Below are positions 48,011 through 61,000 of a stretch of DNA of 64,000 nt, one piece after another. This stretch comes from Glandiceps talaboti (taxonomy: Eukaryota > Hemichordata > Enteropneusta > Spengelidae): the NCBI RefSeq assembly GCF_964340395.1, contig NC_135560.1, forward strand, positions 11,309,598-11,373,597. The letters run 5' to 3'. The notes beneath the pieces were generated by a model, which saw only the letters and a list, made by a program, of their open reading frames with translations, was not told where the DNA came from and did not search any database. The position numbers and the translations under genes were made by a program. Position 1 is the stretch's first letter. Every line of letters starts with the position of its first letter.

Positions 48011-48849
48011 GATAGTGTTTACTACTTTCTGTTTGAAGAAAAAACTACACAAAATTACATGTATGTAATATTCCACTAGATAAATTTTACAGTGATATAT
48101 TTTGGTCAATCTTTTGATTAAACATTCAACAACAAAAAATGAAATTCTTAAGGAAGGCACTGTCCAATAATTATGACTGCCAAGGATGTACTTACTTTGA
48201 AATTCCATTATTTGAAATTACTCATTTGTCTACTAACCATTCTTCACGATTATCTCTCTTATCTTCACTTCACTTCACATGTTACCATGTTATATGTGCT
48301 GTCATACGATATATTATGTTTATACAGATATATTACAAAAACACCAACACTGGTTTTAGTCTTGGTTTTGTATATTAGTTTTATTGTTCACGAGAAAATA
48401 AAAAAAAAATTATTAATAAAAAATAGAACAGAATTGTAGAGACTTATATGTCTGTGAAAGTGTATGGTTTGGATGTATGGATGAACTGTGTGGAAAATAT
48501 CATTGTTTAGAATTTATAGTTTTCAAAAATGTAATGTTATTTATAGCTCAATGATATGGACATAGAACATTACAAAGAAAGTCATCAACCCTGTAACAAA
48601 ATGTTGCCTGGTTCAACAAAAATGGCATGTTAATTGTTGCAGGTCTTGTGATTTTAATTGTAAATGAAATGTATTGTTATTAAACGGCACCGAACACTCA
48701 TAAAACTGTTACAGAATATACGACCCTTCTATGTGAACAGCTTGTCAGTTATTATGGACAAAATGATACACAGAACATTTAATGACTGCAGTTATACTGC
48801 CATTATGGTCAAATTATACCGCATATAAACACATAGTATAACAGAACAG

Positions 48850-49015
48850 AATAATGATAATAATAATAATGTTAGTTTTCATATAGTGCTGTCCCACTCT
48901 GCGCTCAAAGCGCTTTACAATTATTACCCCTGCTTGGATCTGAATCGGCAAAACAGCCCTTTACACTTCCTGAACTCCCTGGGGAGCATACAATCCATTA
49001 CAGCCTTTATAAGTG
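48850..49015. repeat. Interspersed repeat with CAAAGCGCTTTAC motif
   Basis: AATAATAATAATGTTAG is followed by TATAGTGCTGTCCCACTCTG, CGCTCAAAGCGCTTTACAAT, TATTACCCC, then CTCCCTGGGGAGCATACAAT. This layout resembles widely dispersed repeats of marine invertebrates that I recall but cannot verify here. Flanking it are loose repeats of ATACGACCCTTC at 48719 and 49086. Confidence 0.45.
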
Positions 49016-50004
49016 AACATACAACTCATCAAAATGTAATGGAATACCGACATTATACAGCATCGAACATTCATAGAACAGAACATACGACCCTTCCGAA
49101 GGAAATGTTACACTACCATTAAGATCAGATTATACGACATCAAACACTCAATGTACAGCTGCATGATTTTCAAACGTACAATAGTCCTGAATCAACGGTT
49201 ATTTTGCTAATAATTATATCTAAAAATAGTCACCACCGATCAAAAGACCCTTCACATGAAATATATTACTGATCGAATTCTACAAACACACAACAGTAAT
49301 AAAACAGAAAAAAAAACCTTTTAATTGAAGCATACATTATTAAACCTCTATTATACAGACAAATTATATACACTGACAAACTCATTATAGAACAGAATTA
49401 CACACAACTTTTTGTAAATTGAATGTTATATATAATACATCTATTAAATGAAATATATCTGATATAAACACTGCAATACGAGATGATAAACGTTTTGGTA
49501 TGAAAATCTGGTTACCGGTAATTACAGTAAAATGATCTATGATATTACAAAAAATCCAGCTGTTTGCCACTGAGTTTTCGTTTACAAAGGCTATAACGAG
49601 TATAATACTTGGCACAGATATCATTTGCATTATCTAGTTCAGGTAAAATCCAATTGATATGCAAATTAGGTTTTAGAAATTATCACTATTACAAAGTATG
49701 ATTTTTATGAAGATATGGTATAAAAAAAAATCGTCTCTATAAAGTGCTGGGCTGATTATTATATTAAGGGGGCACTACTAGGGGCATCTAGATTTCACTG
49801 AACAATATTTTGTCTCAAGACAAGATGATGGCATATTAAATATAGCAATATGATTCCATCTTTGGTAAGATATGGCAGGATATGTAAATTTAGACTGTGT
49901 GCAATATGCTAGTGATAAAGCATGTACTGAAGATCTGACATATGCTTTATTAGCATGAGAGAGGGCAACACCGAACATAAGGGAATGTTTGCTTGGCAGA
50001 GTAC

Positions 50005-50065
50005 TCGCTAATGCAAGAATCTTGGATTGAAATCCAGGTCATAATGACTTCTTGAATTACAGCAT
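50005..50065 (+). repeat. Possible tRNA-like remnant
   Basis: TTGGCAGAGTACTCGC resembles an A box and GGATTGAAATCC a B box about 25 bases later. The anticodon and acceptor stems do not pair convincingly, so it is a pseudogene or SINE head at best. Confidence 0.2.
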
Positions 50066-50235
50066 TGCTGACAATAGTGTATATATCAGAATTTCAGGAT
50101 AAAAAACCATGCATCATCAATCATTTGTAACCCTGTCAGTCTGATAGTTTTTTCATTAAGTGGGATTAGAGAAATGGGAAGTAGATTTTAATTTAAAATA
50201 CAATTGTTTTCTCCTCAAAATAAAACACTAAGTCC

Positions 50236-50350
50236 TCCACCAAACAATACACTAAGTCTGTATTTGTAACTCATTACTTGCAAAAAAAAGACAGAAAACT
50301 TTTTTCGCAAACATGAACTTGCTCTATGTTATTGCAAGTCATTTGAACAT
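50236..50350. mobile_element. Fragment of foldback family A
   Basis: AGTCTGTATTTGTAACTCAT matches the internal left half and CAAACATGAACTTGCTCTAT matches the internal right half of the copies at 23936 and 60417. The palindromic centre and both termini are missing. Confidence 0.55.
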
Positions 50351-51817
50351 GTAAAGCCTGACATCCTATATTTAGAGTGTGATGACGTAGAGCTATACAG
50401 AAACCAAGTCATTAAAGGGTTAATATTTTATCAGGTATGTGGATCTAATTTGATAAGTCTTTATATGTCTACATCCAATTATCAAAATGCCACCCTGGCA
50501 TGTCACGTCACACAAGAGACACACTACACTAGACATGGAGAGATAATTATTGTAGTTCCAAGAAAAGGGAAAAAAAGGTAATACTAGTAATACTACATGT
50601 AATTTGGTTCATTTACTTATAAGTACCTCGTTATGGAGATACATGTACAGGATAAATTTATACCCATGGTGCATAGAAATTAAATTCGCAATGACTTCCA
50701 TTTCTTTGTTCAATGCACATCCCTGATAATCAATTCAAGTTAACTGCTAGTTATTTCAAGTATGTAGATCATTTTAGGTGGATAGTTACACAATTTATTA
50801 ACAAGGGTATTGTGGTTGAGAACAAAACAAAAGAAGTTTTGTTATATACATTGAGGGCGCATGTCATACATGGCCACTACATCATCACAACATTTGGATT
50901 TCATTCCAAGTTATTATTTCAGGGTACAAAAACTCTAGACAATCAATTCACATTTAGAAGAATATTGGATATTTTATTAGGAATATTGATTACAACTGGA
51001 CAAATTTAATACAGCACCAAAATTTACAAATAAATAACAAAATACACAACATACATATGAAGAACTCGTCCATTGAAATCATTGTTTTTTCAAAACAACA
51101 TTTAAATAATTTGTTAACCCTGTGGATCATCCCAACTTTACAAATTGTTAGATTTCAGTTATTTTTTTGTATCTAGCTTTTTGTTATTTGGTTATCTGAT
51201 CATTTTATTTATATCACTAAAAAAAATTTTTTTTTTTCATAGGCACACATGTGATTAATTTTATGAGAGAATCATTATTTGATTTAAGCCTTCAACCCTG
51301 GATATTTTTATGCAGTGAATAAAATCTGAATTCATTCTATATAATTTTATTACCCAATCCCATATTTTTCTGGATTATGCTGTAAAAAATAAAATAAAAT
51401 CATCAGACAGTACTTTAAGTGTTTTGTCACAAGTGCTTCCATATTACTACTTGTAGAGCCCCTTCAGTTTAGGGAAGAAAAACGATGCAAGGTCCCTCAA
51501 CTTCATGATAAAAAAATCAAATAATCTGAGATTAGACGTCTTTGTGAAATCAGAATCAACTCAAAGGTGTTGTCATGGTAATTGTTGATTTGTTTACCCA
51601 CAATATTGCATTCCAAATATATAATAGACAAAAAATATATTAGTATGACTTTGGTCAAAAAAGCATGCACTAGAAATACTTTTTTTTTGTATCTGAAAAA
51701 GTCGCTATACAGTTATTGTACAGGTGTTGTACATGGCAAGATGGTATGTCATTACATTTCATACAACTTCTCTCTGAGTATAAACATTCAAGGTAAGCAA
51801 TTGGCACTTTCCTTAAC

Positions 51818-51823
51818 TTTATT
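51818..51823 (-). terminator. CNTLN: Probable poly(A) signal of CNTLN
   Basis: AATAAA on the minus strand lies 55 bases downstream of the centlein stop codon. No other close signal is seen. Confidence 0.55.
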
Positions 51824-51877
51824 CCAATGATGTTAAAGTTGGATAAGTTTTTCCTTCAACTTTTTTTCCCGATGATA

Positions 51878-52072
51878 TTAAAGTTGGTAATGTTTGGTTG
51901 ACTTCGGTGTCGGTGTCGTTTCTACTTTTGACAACAGCTGATCTCTCTCCGTGACCTTCTCCATCAATATCTCCATCAGATCCTTAGCAAATGGAACTTT
52001 GGAGTTGACCACAGCTTGCCAGCGTCGGTTCCATTCCACATCTTTCTGGTGCTCGTCTAAAGCTTCTGTTGT
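51878..52072 (-). CDS. CNTLN: CNTLN terminal exon
   Basis: Sixty-four residues, T-T-E-A-L-D-E-H-Q-K-D-V-E-W to K-H-Y-Q-L, then TAA. The D-x-E-W motif and final helix correspond to the end of vertebrate centlein. Confidence 0.93.
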   Translation of the reverse strand, partial: TTEALDEHQKDVEWNRRWQAVVNSKVPFAKDLMEILMEKVTERDQLLSKVETTPTPKSTKHYQL

Positions 52073-54952
52073 CTGTGTGGCAACCAAACGAACATTGTAT
52101 CAGAAGTCTTCATTGAGTAAAGACTGGACTAAGACAAACAAGCAAACATGTGCTCTCACAACTTCAAGAAAATCAAAGCTTCAACAAAGTGTGGAACAAA
52201 AAAAAGTGTTCTTTTAGCTGACACATTAATATTTACTACAGAAATATTTAGAGCAGAAATGACTTAGCCACAATAATATAAATGTATGTTACTCGTAAGT
52301 GACTATAAACCATAGGTTGAATTTGGTGCAAATGCTAGGTCATAGGTCACAGGTCATAGGTCATACCATAGAATCATAACAAAGACTAATAGTAAGTATT
52401 TTCTGTTTACCATTTGTACTTGCAAATTTTTGTTTACAATTAAATTCATTGATCAAAGTCAACTTACCATTTCTTCTTGTAAAGTTCCATCTGTTGAATT
52501 CATAAAGTCTTCAATGTCGGCTTCACTCATATCCAAGATGGAGGATGCAAGTGAGTGAACTAGTTTATTTCTAGACTCTCCTTTCCTCATTCCATTCTGC
52601 ACTTTAGATTTCTTAGCCTGTCGTACTAGTTCCCTCGCATCATGTACTTGGTTGAGAAGTTCTGCAGCCAAGACCTAGAGTATTAAAACAGAGACAGAAT
52701 TTGCTATGAGGGTTGTTGGAGGAGGCTGAGCAGTTGGCATGTATTAAGTCTATTACCACTACTACTGTAGTCTGGTTTGAAAGCAGCTCAGAGCTGGTTG
52801 GGTTTGACTAGAAATTAAACAACATCAACTTGCACAACTAAGATATCATACATACCTTTACAAACTGGTTGAGTTCTTGTATTCTGCCATGTGCTTTCTT
52901 TAACTTAGATTTAATAGAATCTAATGCTGATTCACTTTTACTAGCTAGTCCATGCAATTGTTGTGCTGCTGCAGTCTCTAACTCTGCCGCCGTGTTCTCA
53001 GCTTCAGTTCTTCTATTCTGGGCATCTATCAACTGTTTTGTCTGTAGGAACAGAAAGTACACAGCAATTGTCAGTAATCTGTAAGGTTTTGTGTTTGTGC
53101 GCCCTCAGAGTCAGGCATTGGCCAACCCCTGTCATCAAGAAAGATCAAGACTGTTGAGGGCAGCGTTACAAGGCATTACATGTACAGTCTACATTGTCAG
53201 GTGATTACAATACAATTTATCAGTCACCATATCCTAGCAAACTGACAGATTTGTTTTTGTGTACGCTACTTAATATTGTGAAATATATCTGGTATTGTGT
53301 CAGGAAAATATATATTTCCATGGCAACTGAAAATGGCAATAATGTGACATTACAAAGAAGTATTATCAACATACTGAATCATTAGTAAATGTATGTTGTA
53401 TGGTTATGTATACCTTCTTTTCTAGTTATGGGTCCAAATGACACAAACCAAGTTTTCTTGTGACTCATACACACAGTAAGAAGATAGGAGTGACCAGCAA
53501 ATTTTGGTAGGTCACTAGAAATTGATGTCTGTCAGTGACACATCAACTTGGCTTAGAGGGCATACTATTATCACAGAGTATGGGGGATAGAGGAACATCA
53601 TATTTTGGTAGGTCACATGACATGACATTGCTGTCGGTCAGTGGCATGTTGAACTTGCTTTACATAGAGGGCACACTTGTTATGGTTAAAGGGGCACAAG
53701 CTGAGTTTATACATATTTGTGCGTACTTTTTGCTGCATATTTAAAAGGTACTCACAATATTGTACTTACTGAAGCACACCCAACCATCACTTGTAATTGA
53801 CTAAACTCAAACCTGGTATTAAGATATAACCCATAAATGATCCAATGACGTAATTTATCATACGTATCGAAAAATGTTCAGGAAACAACCCCTACTATAC
53901 AATCAACCATTCTAACAATGTCAGAAGACAATTGTAATGTTAGAGAAGACATGTATAGACATTAATATTATACTGGAATAGTTTAATCAAGGTTTTATGG
54001 AAGTATTTTCACTTGAATAAAAAACTTACAAACTCAAGCTTGTGTCACTTTAAACTTACCTTCTTTTCTAGTTCAGTATTAGTTGTAAAATAAAGATCTT
54101 CATAATGATGTTTTTCCTTGGTCAGAGCTGTCACACGTTTCTTTAGCGATTCTGTGTACGATTTCTTCTGATCACTTCCATCTGTCAGTGATTTGATTTT
54201 GTCTTCCAACGCTTTCTATGAACAACAAAAATTATCAAACCATACTTTAGGTAATGAAATTTTGGCTGAAGGGAAAAGAAAGGAAATGCCTCATATTTTA
54301 CAAAAAAAATTGTGGAATTTCAGAGAGGATACTGTAATTCAAAACTAGAATTTCAATTTGACTTTCAAACAGTTATTTGGAAAATGACCCTAGTACAATG
54401 TCAGCTTATACTTACAATACTTTCAGCATTATTTTTCTTCTCTTCCTGGGTTGATTTCACTTTGCCTCTCAAATCTTCAATTAATGATCTTTTCTGTGAA
54501 ACGTCTCTCTCTAGTCGATTGATTCTGTTATAAAAAATGACAAACAAGGTACATGCTATTACAGGACACATACAGCCATGGCAAGAAATCCAATGTTATT
54601 TGATGACAGAACATGTTTTTAAGTATTAAAACCCGATGTATTGAGTAGAATGACAAAACATGGTGATAAGTAATTTGGGTGACAAGGACACTCTCTGTTC
54701 AACAGTTAGTCGGTGTTAACAGGCTGGCCACAAACTTGTTATTGGGTCTACAAAACTGAATCTGAATATTCCTGATTGATCGATTGATCGATCAATCAAT
54801 CAACCAATCGACTAATCAATTAATCACTTCATATAAAGTACAACACACCAAAATATCAATCAATCAATCTATTAATCAATCAATTGACTTATCAATCAAT
54901 CAATTCATCATGTAATAAAAAGTACAACACACCAAAATACACTAAGTTTAAT

Positions 54953-55008
<56 letters not shown>

Positions 55009-58000
55009 ACTGATCAATAAATCATGTAATAAAAGTACAACACACCAACATACACTAAGTGTAATATTTGATTGCACTGACTAGATGTACAATAAATGTG
55101 AGAAAGCTCTAGAATGAGTTTACTTTAAATTTGTAATGGTTGGTTGGAAATTTTTGGATTTCAGGAGGTGACATGTTCCATAACAAAAAAGGGTAGAGCA
55201 TAGGAATAATGTATGCCATAACTATATCTGCATCTAGGAATGTTAGCAGACACTTGTCTGATGTACACACCAGTGTTGTTGTTGATTTTTCAAAGTATAC
55301 AATGTAGTTAGAAGTGTTTTAATGACAGGTAATGTTAAAATGAATACTTACTTTTCTTGTAATGTTTTCAACTGTTCTGTCTGACTCTCATTCTCACTTT
55401 TCAGAGTTTTGATGACACCAGCTTGTTTTGATACTTCACTTTGTGAGTTCTATTAAATAGTGAAAACAAGACAAAAAATGTTGAAATCAATTTGAATTAT
55501 TAAAGTGTAATGGTATGAATGCTATACAATTCTTGTGTTATCATTGTATAGGTCAAAAATGGGAACTGGTATGCATGGGTATGGTTTGATAACATATTGA
55601 TACTGTGAGATACTGCTTGATACGGCATGTATACTGTTTGATATGGTGGTATGGATACTGTTTGATACGGTATGGCTACTGTTTGATACTGTACAGATAC
55701 GGTTTGATATGGCACAGATACTGTTTGATACAGCATGTAAATAGTTTGAACATTTCAGTACAGATACTGTCTGATACGGTATGGATACTGTTTCATATGG
55801 CATGTAAACAGTTTGATACGGCATGTATACTGTTCGATATGGTATGGATACTGTTTGATATGACGTATATACTGTTTAATATGGTATGAACACTGTTTGA
55901 TACGGTACAGATACTATTTGATATTGTACAGATACTGTTTGATATGGTACAGATACTGTTTGATACAGCATGTATGCTGTTTGATATGGTACCGATACAG
56001 TTTGATATGGTACAGATACTGTTTGATATGGTACAGATACTGTTTGATATGGTATGGATACTGTATGTTTACTACTAGCTGTACTTGGTGGTTAACTTAC
56101 TTTTAGTTTACTTTCTAGTTGTTTGTACTCTGTGTCTGTATGTTTACTACTACCACTACTTGTGGGTAGTTTACCATACATAATCTCAGTACTCTGTGAC
56201 AACTCTAGTTTAGTAGCTAGTTGGCGTTCCAAAGATTCTTTCTGTGTTTGACAGTTCTCCAACTCTTGGGTCAGTTTCTACAAATCAAACATTAGTGAAG
56301 TTAAAAGATATGAATTATACATATTGATATCTATTTACAAGATATGATATTATAATGCATTGTTTTCTTATACCCTTCACTGATTGGCTTAGATTGTGTC
56401 ACACGGTATGGACGAGTTTCCCTTAATTTGCATACAGGATGCACTATTTGTTTTCTATTTGCCATAGGGCAATAGTATACAGGAGCGCTGCATTACGCTA
56501 TCATAAAGGAAAAAGTGAGTTTAGACTATCGAAAGTGACTAGGATTTGCCACATAAAATGGCAAGATTTTGCATTCACAAAATGGAAGAATTTCAAAAAA
56601 CTTTCTGGCAGCAAGGATGCAAAGACAACAAAACAAGTAATTGGGTTTGTGAGAGGAGATGTCGAAAATGATGAAATGATAAAAGACTATCATGGTATCA
56701 TGGTATATCCATAATTGTGGATCCATTCAACTAAAACAACCTGACACAATTCATACACTGAGAACACTCTACACCACTTACCTGCACTGTCTGTTTGTTG
56801 ATTTTCAATCTTTGGTTACAAACATTGAAATCAGACTGGAGTTGTTCTTTGGCTTCTCTTTCATCATTTAGTGTTCTCTGTATGGACGCCTTAGAATCTC
56901 TGAGAACAGTCACCTGAAAGACACAAACATATAATTAATGGTTTAACAACATATCTAAGTGAATATGTCTCAGAGTAGTTATATAATAAGACATATACAC
57001 AACACTCATGGATCTGGATGGTTTAAAAACATATCTATGTATCACACAGACAAAAATATCTTGAATAACAGACAACTGTCTTTGTATCTGATTAAGGCAT
57101 AAAAAAATAATTGTGTGGTTCCGATTACATTCAATTTTATAAAATAGGTGGGGTAGGTAGATTTTTTATTTTATTTCATTATATATTTTTTTTCATGTGT
57201 AAGTGTCTAGTTCAGGTTTTCCATTGTTTTCCTATTGGTCTCTGCGTTGTTCATTTCTTCCTATCAGATGTACAGCCATTATAGATTGGAAGAAAAGTTT
57301 TATATTTTCTTTTTAAGTTGATGTCAGTTTCTGCACTCACAATTTCTTGCGAGACTTTATGATTTTCGCAATTTTATTATTATTTTTCTCAAATACGTAA
57401 AAAAAAGTTTAGGGTCTGTGTGAAAAACTAGGTGTGGTCGAGTAACCGGAACCAAACAACTTTTTTTATTTGGCTGTCATTTTGTGGTAAAAAAATTGGC
57501 TAGAAATTTTGTATCTCATATTACTTTTCTAAGTGAAAATGTCACACTTCATTGCTAAACTACATACCTAAGAAATGTCATAGCCACAGAGACTTGTCTG
57601 TACATGTACATAGAACTCATTAAAACAGTGTTTCTTCTGCCATGGCCCAAAATAAAAGGTGTTTTCAGCCATGTCCAACGGTAAACACGATTTGATTTTG
57701 AATCATATGATTTTTGTTTGACTGTAAAGGCACTTTAATTTGAACAATCTGAAATGAATTACCTGTTGTTGCAAAGAACCAAGTCTTTGTTTTAAACTGC
57801 TAATATTTGGACTCTCTGGTCTACTGCTGGTTTTACCTACTGACCGACCCAGTTTGTGTAAACCCATATGTGGTGAGGTGGCAATATCTCTTCTTTTCAC
57901 TATCAAGTAAAAAATAAAATGAAATAAATCCAAAGTAAGTATTGGTTGTTTCTATCACTAATACTAGAGTATCAGGCTACAATTCTTATACCATGTATGT

Positions 58001-61000
58001 GTTGGTATATTAAAATTCATTACGAAAATATCTTTTGTTTCATCCCTAAATATCACTTCTACCAGTGTTTTTACTAGTACTGGGAACACCAGTAACAAGA
58101 AAGGGAAAATCTGGTAAACTGGCATAGTTTCCCATACTGTATACCATAATGTTGGTGGGGAACTCCAGTAAAATGACAGTGGAACTCAGGTAGAGTTTAT
58201 ACTTACCACCTGTCTATGCTATGCCACAAAGGGCGCACTTTATGTGAAAAGTTAATCTACTACAAAGCTTTGCCACAAGAGGGTGCTGTTTATGTGACAG
58301 GTCTACCAGTCCACTGCAGATTTGATGAGAAGCTCATTTTATTTGAGTTAGTTCTATTCTAATGCTGGGCTCTACCACAAAAGAATGTTCTTTATTTAAC
58401 AGGTCGAGTTCATTGTAGGCTACACCACAAGAGGGCATAATATATTCATAATATATTCTTACCTGGAGTTCTTTCCAGGGTGGATTCAGCAACACTATTC
58501 AACATTTCATCTACACTGTGATCACCAACACCCATGTCAATCATTCGTCTGCAGGACCTTGGTGTCTCTGTCATGGTCAAAGTCAAAATCAAATACATTA
58601 GATCACAATACCAACAGCCATCTATAATACAAAAACTAGCAGGACATTCTACATCAATTCAACATCTATCTTTTTATGTACAAGAGGGTGAAAGCTAGAG
58701 AGCTCTAGTGTCCTAACATACAGAGCAAGTATAAAAAACAAAACTTTGTAGGATGCTACTTTTGGTAGTGTGCACAAAACTAATGACACTCTCTTGCTGT
58801 ATCTAATTCTTCCATCATATCCCTGGGATATTATTGCTAACTCGCATGTCAGACACTTAGCAATGTCGTAAGTCACATGCCTTTTTACAACAACGTCCAA
58901 AACCTACTCGCCATATTTCGTTGCTTTAGTAGAAATACGTACTCTGGCTTGCGAGAATGGACACTTAGTAGACTCTGGCATAGTCACCATGTTCCAGAGA
59001 CAACACTTTGCTAAAAGGCAGCTGAGGCTACTAGTATTTGATTTATACTTTACTCGCTACAAATATTTTTGCATTGACTCAAAATATGATGTAATTTCTA
59101 ATACTACATAATGTCAACTCCACGAAGACTTTCTATGTTGTCAGTTACTGTGCTGGGTTAAGACTACGTACCATCATCTGTTTGTACTGCTATGGTACTC
59201 CAGCCAACTTTCCTCTTTGGTTCTTCATCATAAGCCCTGGCAAGACGTTTGATGTGACTCTGTATGGATGTGACCTAGTAGGGGAAGAAACAAGCAGTAG
59301 TCCTGTCAATATCATGACCTGTCACTAAACACAAACAGTAAATCTACATTACATGTATGTTGAGGTATACCAGGTAATGTCTCAGACCAGTTTTACTGGT
59401 CAACATCTACCTAACAATTTCAGACCAATCTTACCTGTCGATGTCTATCAGACGACTTCTTCTGAGTTGATGAGTCATCCTGTAATCTGTCTCTTGAGCT
59501 TCTCTTCTTCTTCTTCCTGTCACTTGAACTTTTCTCTGAGCCGTACTTTCTGGCTGATTCTACAATTCTATATCCTAGACTTTCACCAGTCTCTTCTCCA
59601 CTGATAAACAAACAATATATTATAACATCCTCATTATCAACATGAAAAGTCAATCTTATTTTTACCATTAATACACTTGCACCGCTATCAACTTTACAGT
59701 TTAGGGTGATAAAAAAGCACTTTCGTAACTTTAAATACTCAACTTTTGAGATTTTTTTTGAAGAAATCCTTCTGTGCTTGACATGTGTTCAACCATTTTG
59801 GGAATTCCTGCAAAGGTGTATGGGAAAACCTCTGGTGATGACATCACATTTACCAAAATCTCTGTGCCATGATACTCTTTGTGTTTGTCAAAATGCAACA
59901 TAAAAATCTCAAACTTTACCTGATGTCTCATCAGTATCGTTAGGGGTGCACAGCTATGGGCAGTCACCATGTGTCTTGTTCAAGTATAGCTGAACTCTCC
60001 AAGAATGTGTGACAAATGAAAACAATATTAAGATGCCACATTCAGTCACCCCCATTATATGTCCCATCCCATGTTTATAGCAACCCAAACCCAATTTCTG
60101 TTTTCCAGTATAAATAAGTAAGCAGATAAATCTCACTCTTACCTGTCAGTGCTAATTTCCTCCCAACCATCATCAGGGAAGTCAGAGAACACAGCACTCA
60201 TGTGTTCAATTGATCTATTCAGAGCTCTTTGATGCTGTCAGGAAAACAGACATGGAATAAATGATGTGTTAAACTCAATGAAACATCCCTATTGAACATC
60301 ATAACAGCACACTTATGTAATAATGTTAGATATGATGAGATGCGATGCCATCAATTCAGATATGCTATGTATGCTTAATCTCTCTCTAGCAGGAGTATTT
60401 TTGGGGAAAAAACAGGATTTTTAAAAATTACAAATAGCTAAAAAGTGTTTGAAAAGTTTGTTATTGTACATACAATAACAAACATTTTACACATTTGGTC
60501 ATTTTTGACATGTTACTGAGTTACAAACAATGACTTGCTATATGTTGTTTGACATTGTTTTTTTCAAGTCATAAAACTTAGTAAAATTGTTTTATGAATA
60601 AAGTAAATCCAAAATATATACCCATTTGTCATCCATATGTTCATTTTAAAGCATGACATGAAATAGCATTTCACTTTTATATTATTAATTATATTGAATC
60701 CTTTACTTACATCTTTTAATGTCTTTTGTTTTCTTCTACTTCTAGACGACTTCTTCTGTTTTAATTTTTTCTTTAAATAATGGTTTTCTTTGGTCAGTTG
60801 TTGTATTTCAGTCTCCTGTTCAGCAGCCTCTGGTTTTATCTTACTAAGTTCAATCTTCAAAGCTCTATATGGTAAGAGAAACATTGTTTAAAAATACACC
60901 AGGGTAATGATGACATCCGTTAAAATAAGAGTTGAGAAATAGCCGTGTGTTTAAATTCAATGGCAATATGCCGGTCTGAACATAGGCGTTGGAGAGTCTA

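Larger units (their letters stand above)
43400..51800. other. Intergenic region between convergent genes
   Basis: No gene is recognised. It holds two family-A elements, one family-C element, large ACAT/AT/AC microsatellites and an interspersed CAAAGCGCTTTAC-type repeat. Stretches 45.2-46.0, 49.4-50.0 and 50.4-51.8 kb show nothing beyond short chance frames. Confidence 0.5.

Noticed and set aside
47122-48208. Many frames of C-M-Y-V or H-T-Y-I repeats on both strands
   Set aside because: Translation of (ACAT)n and (AC)n microsatellite DNA.
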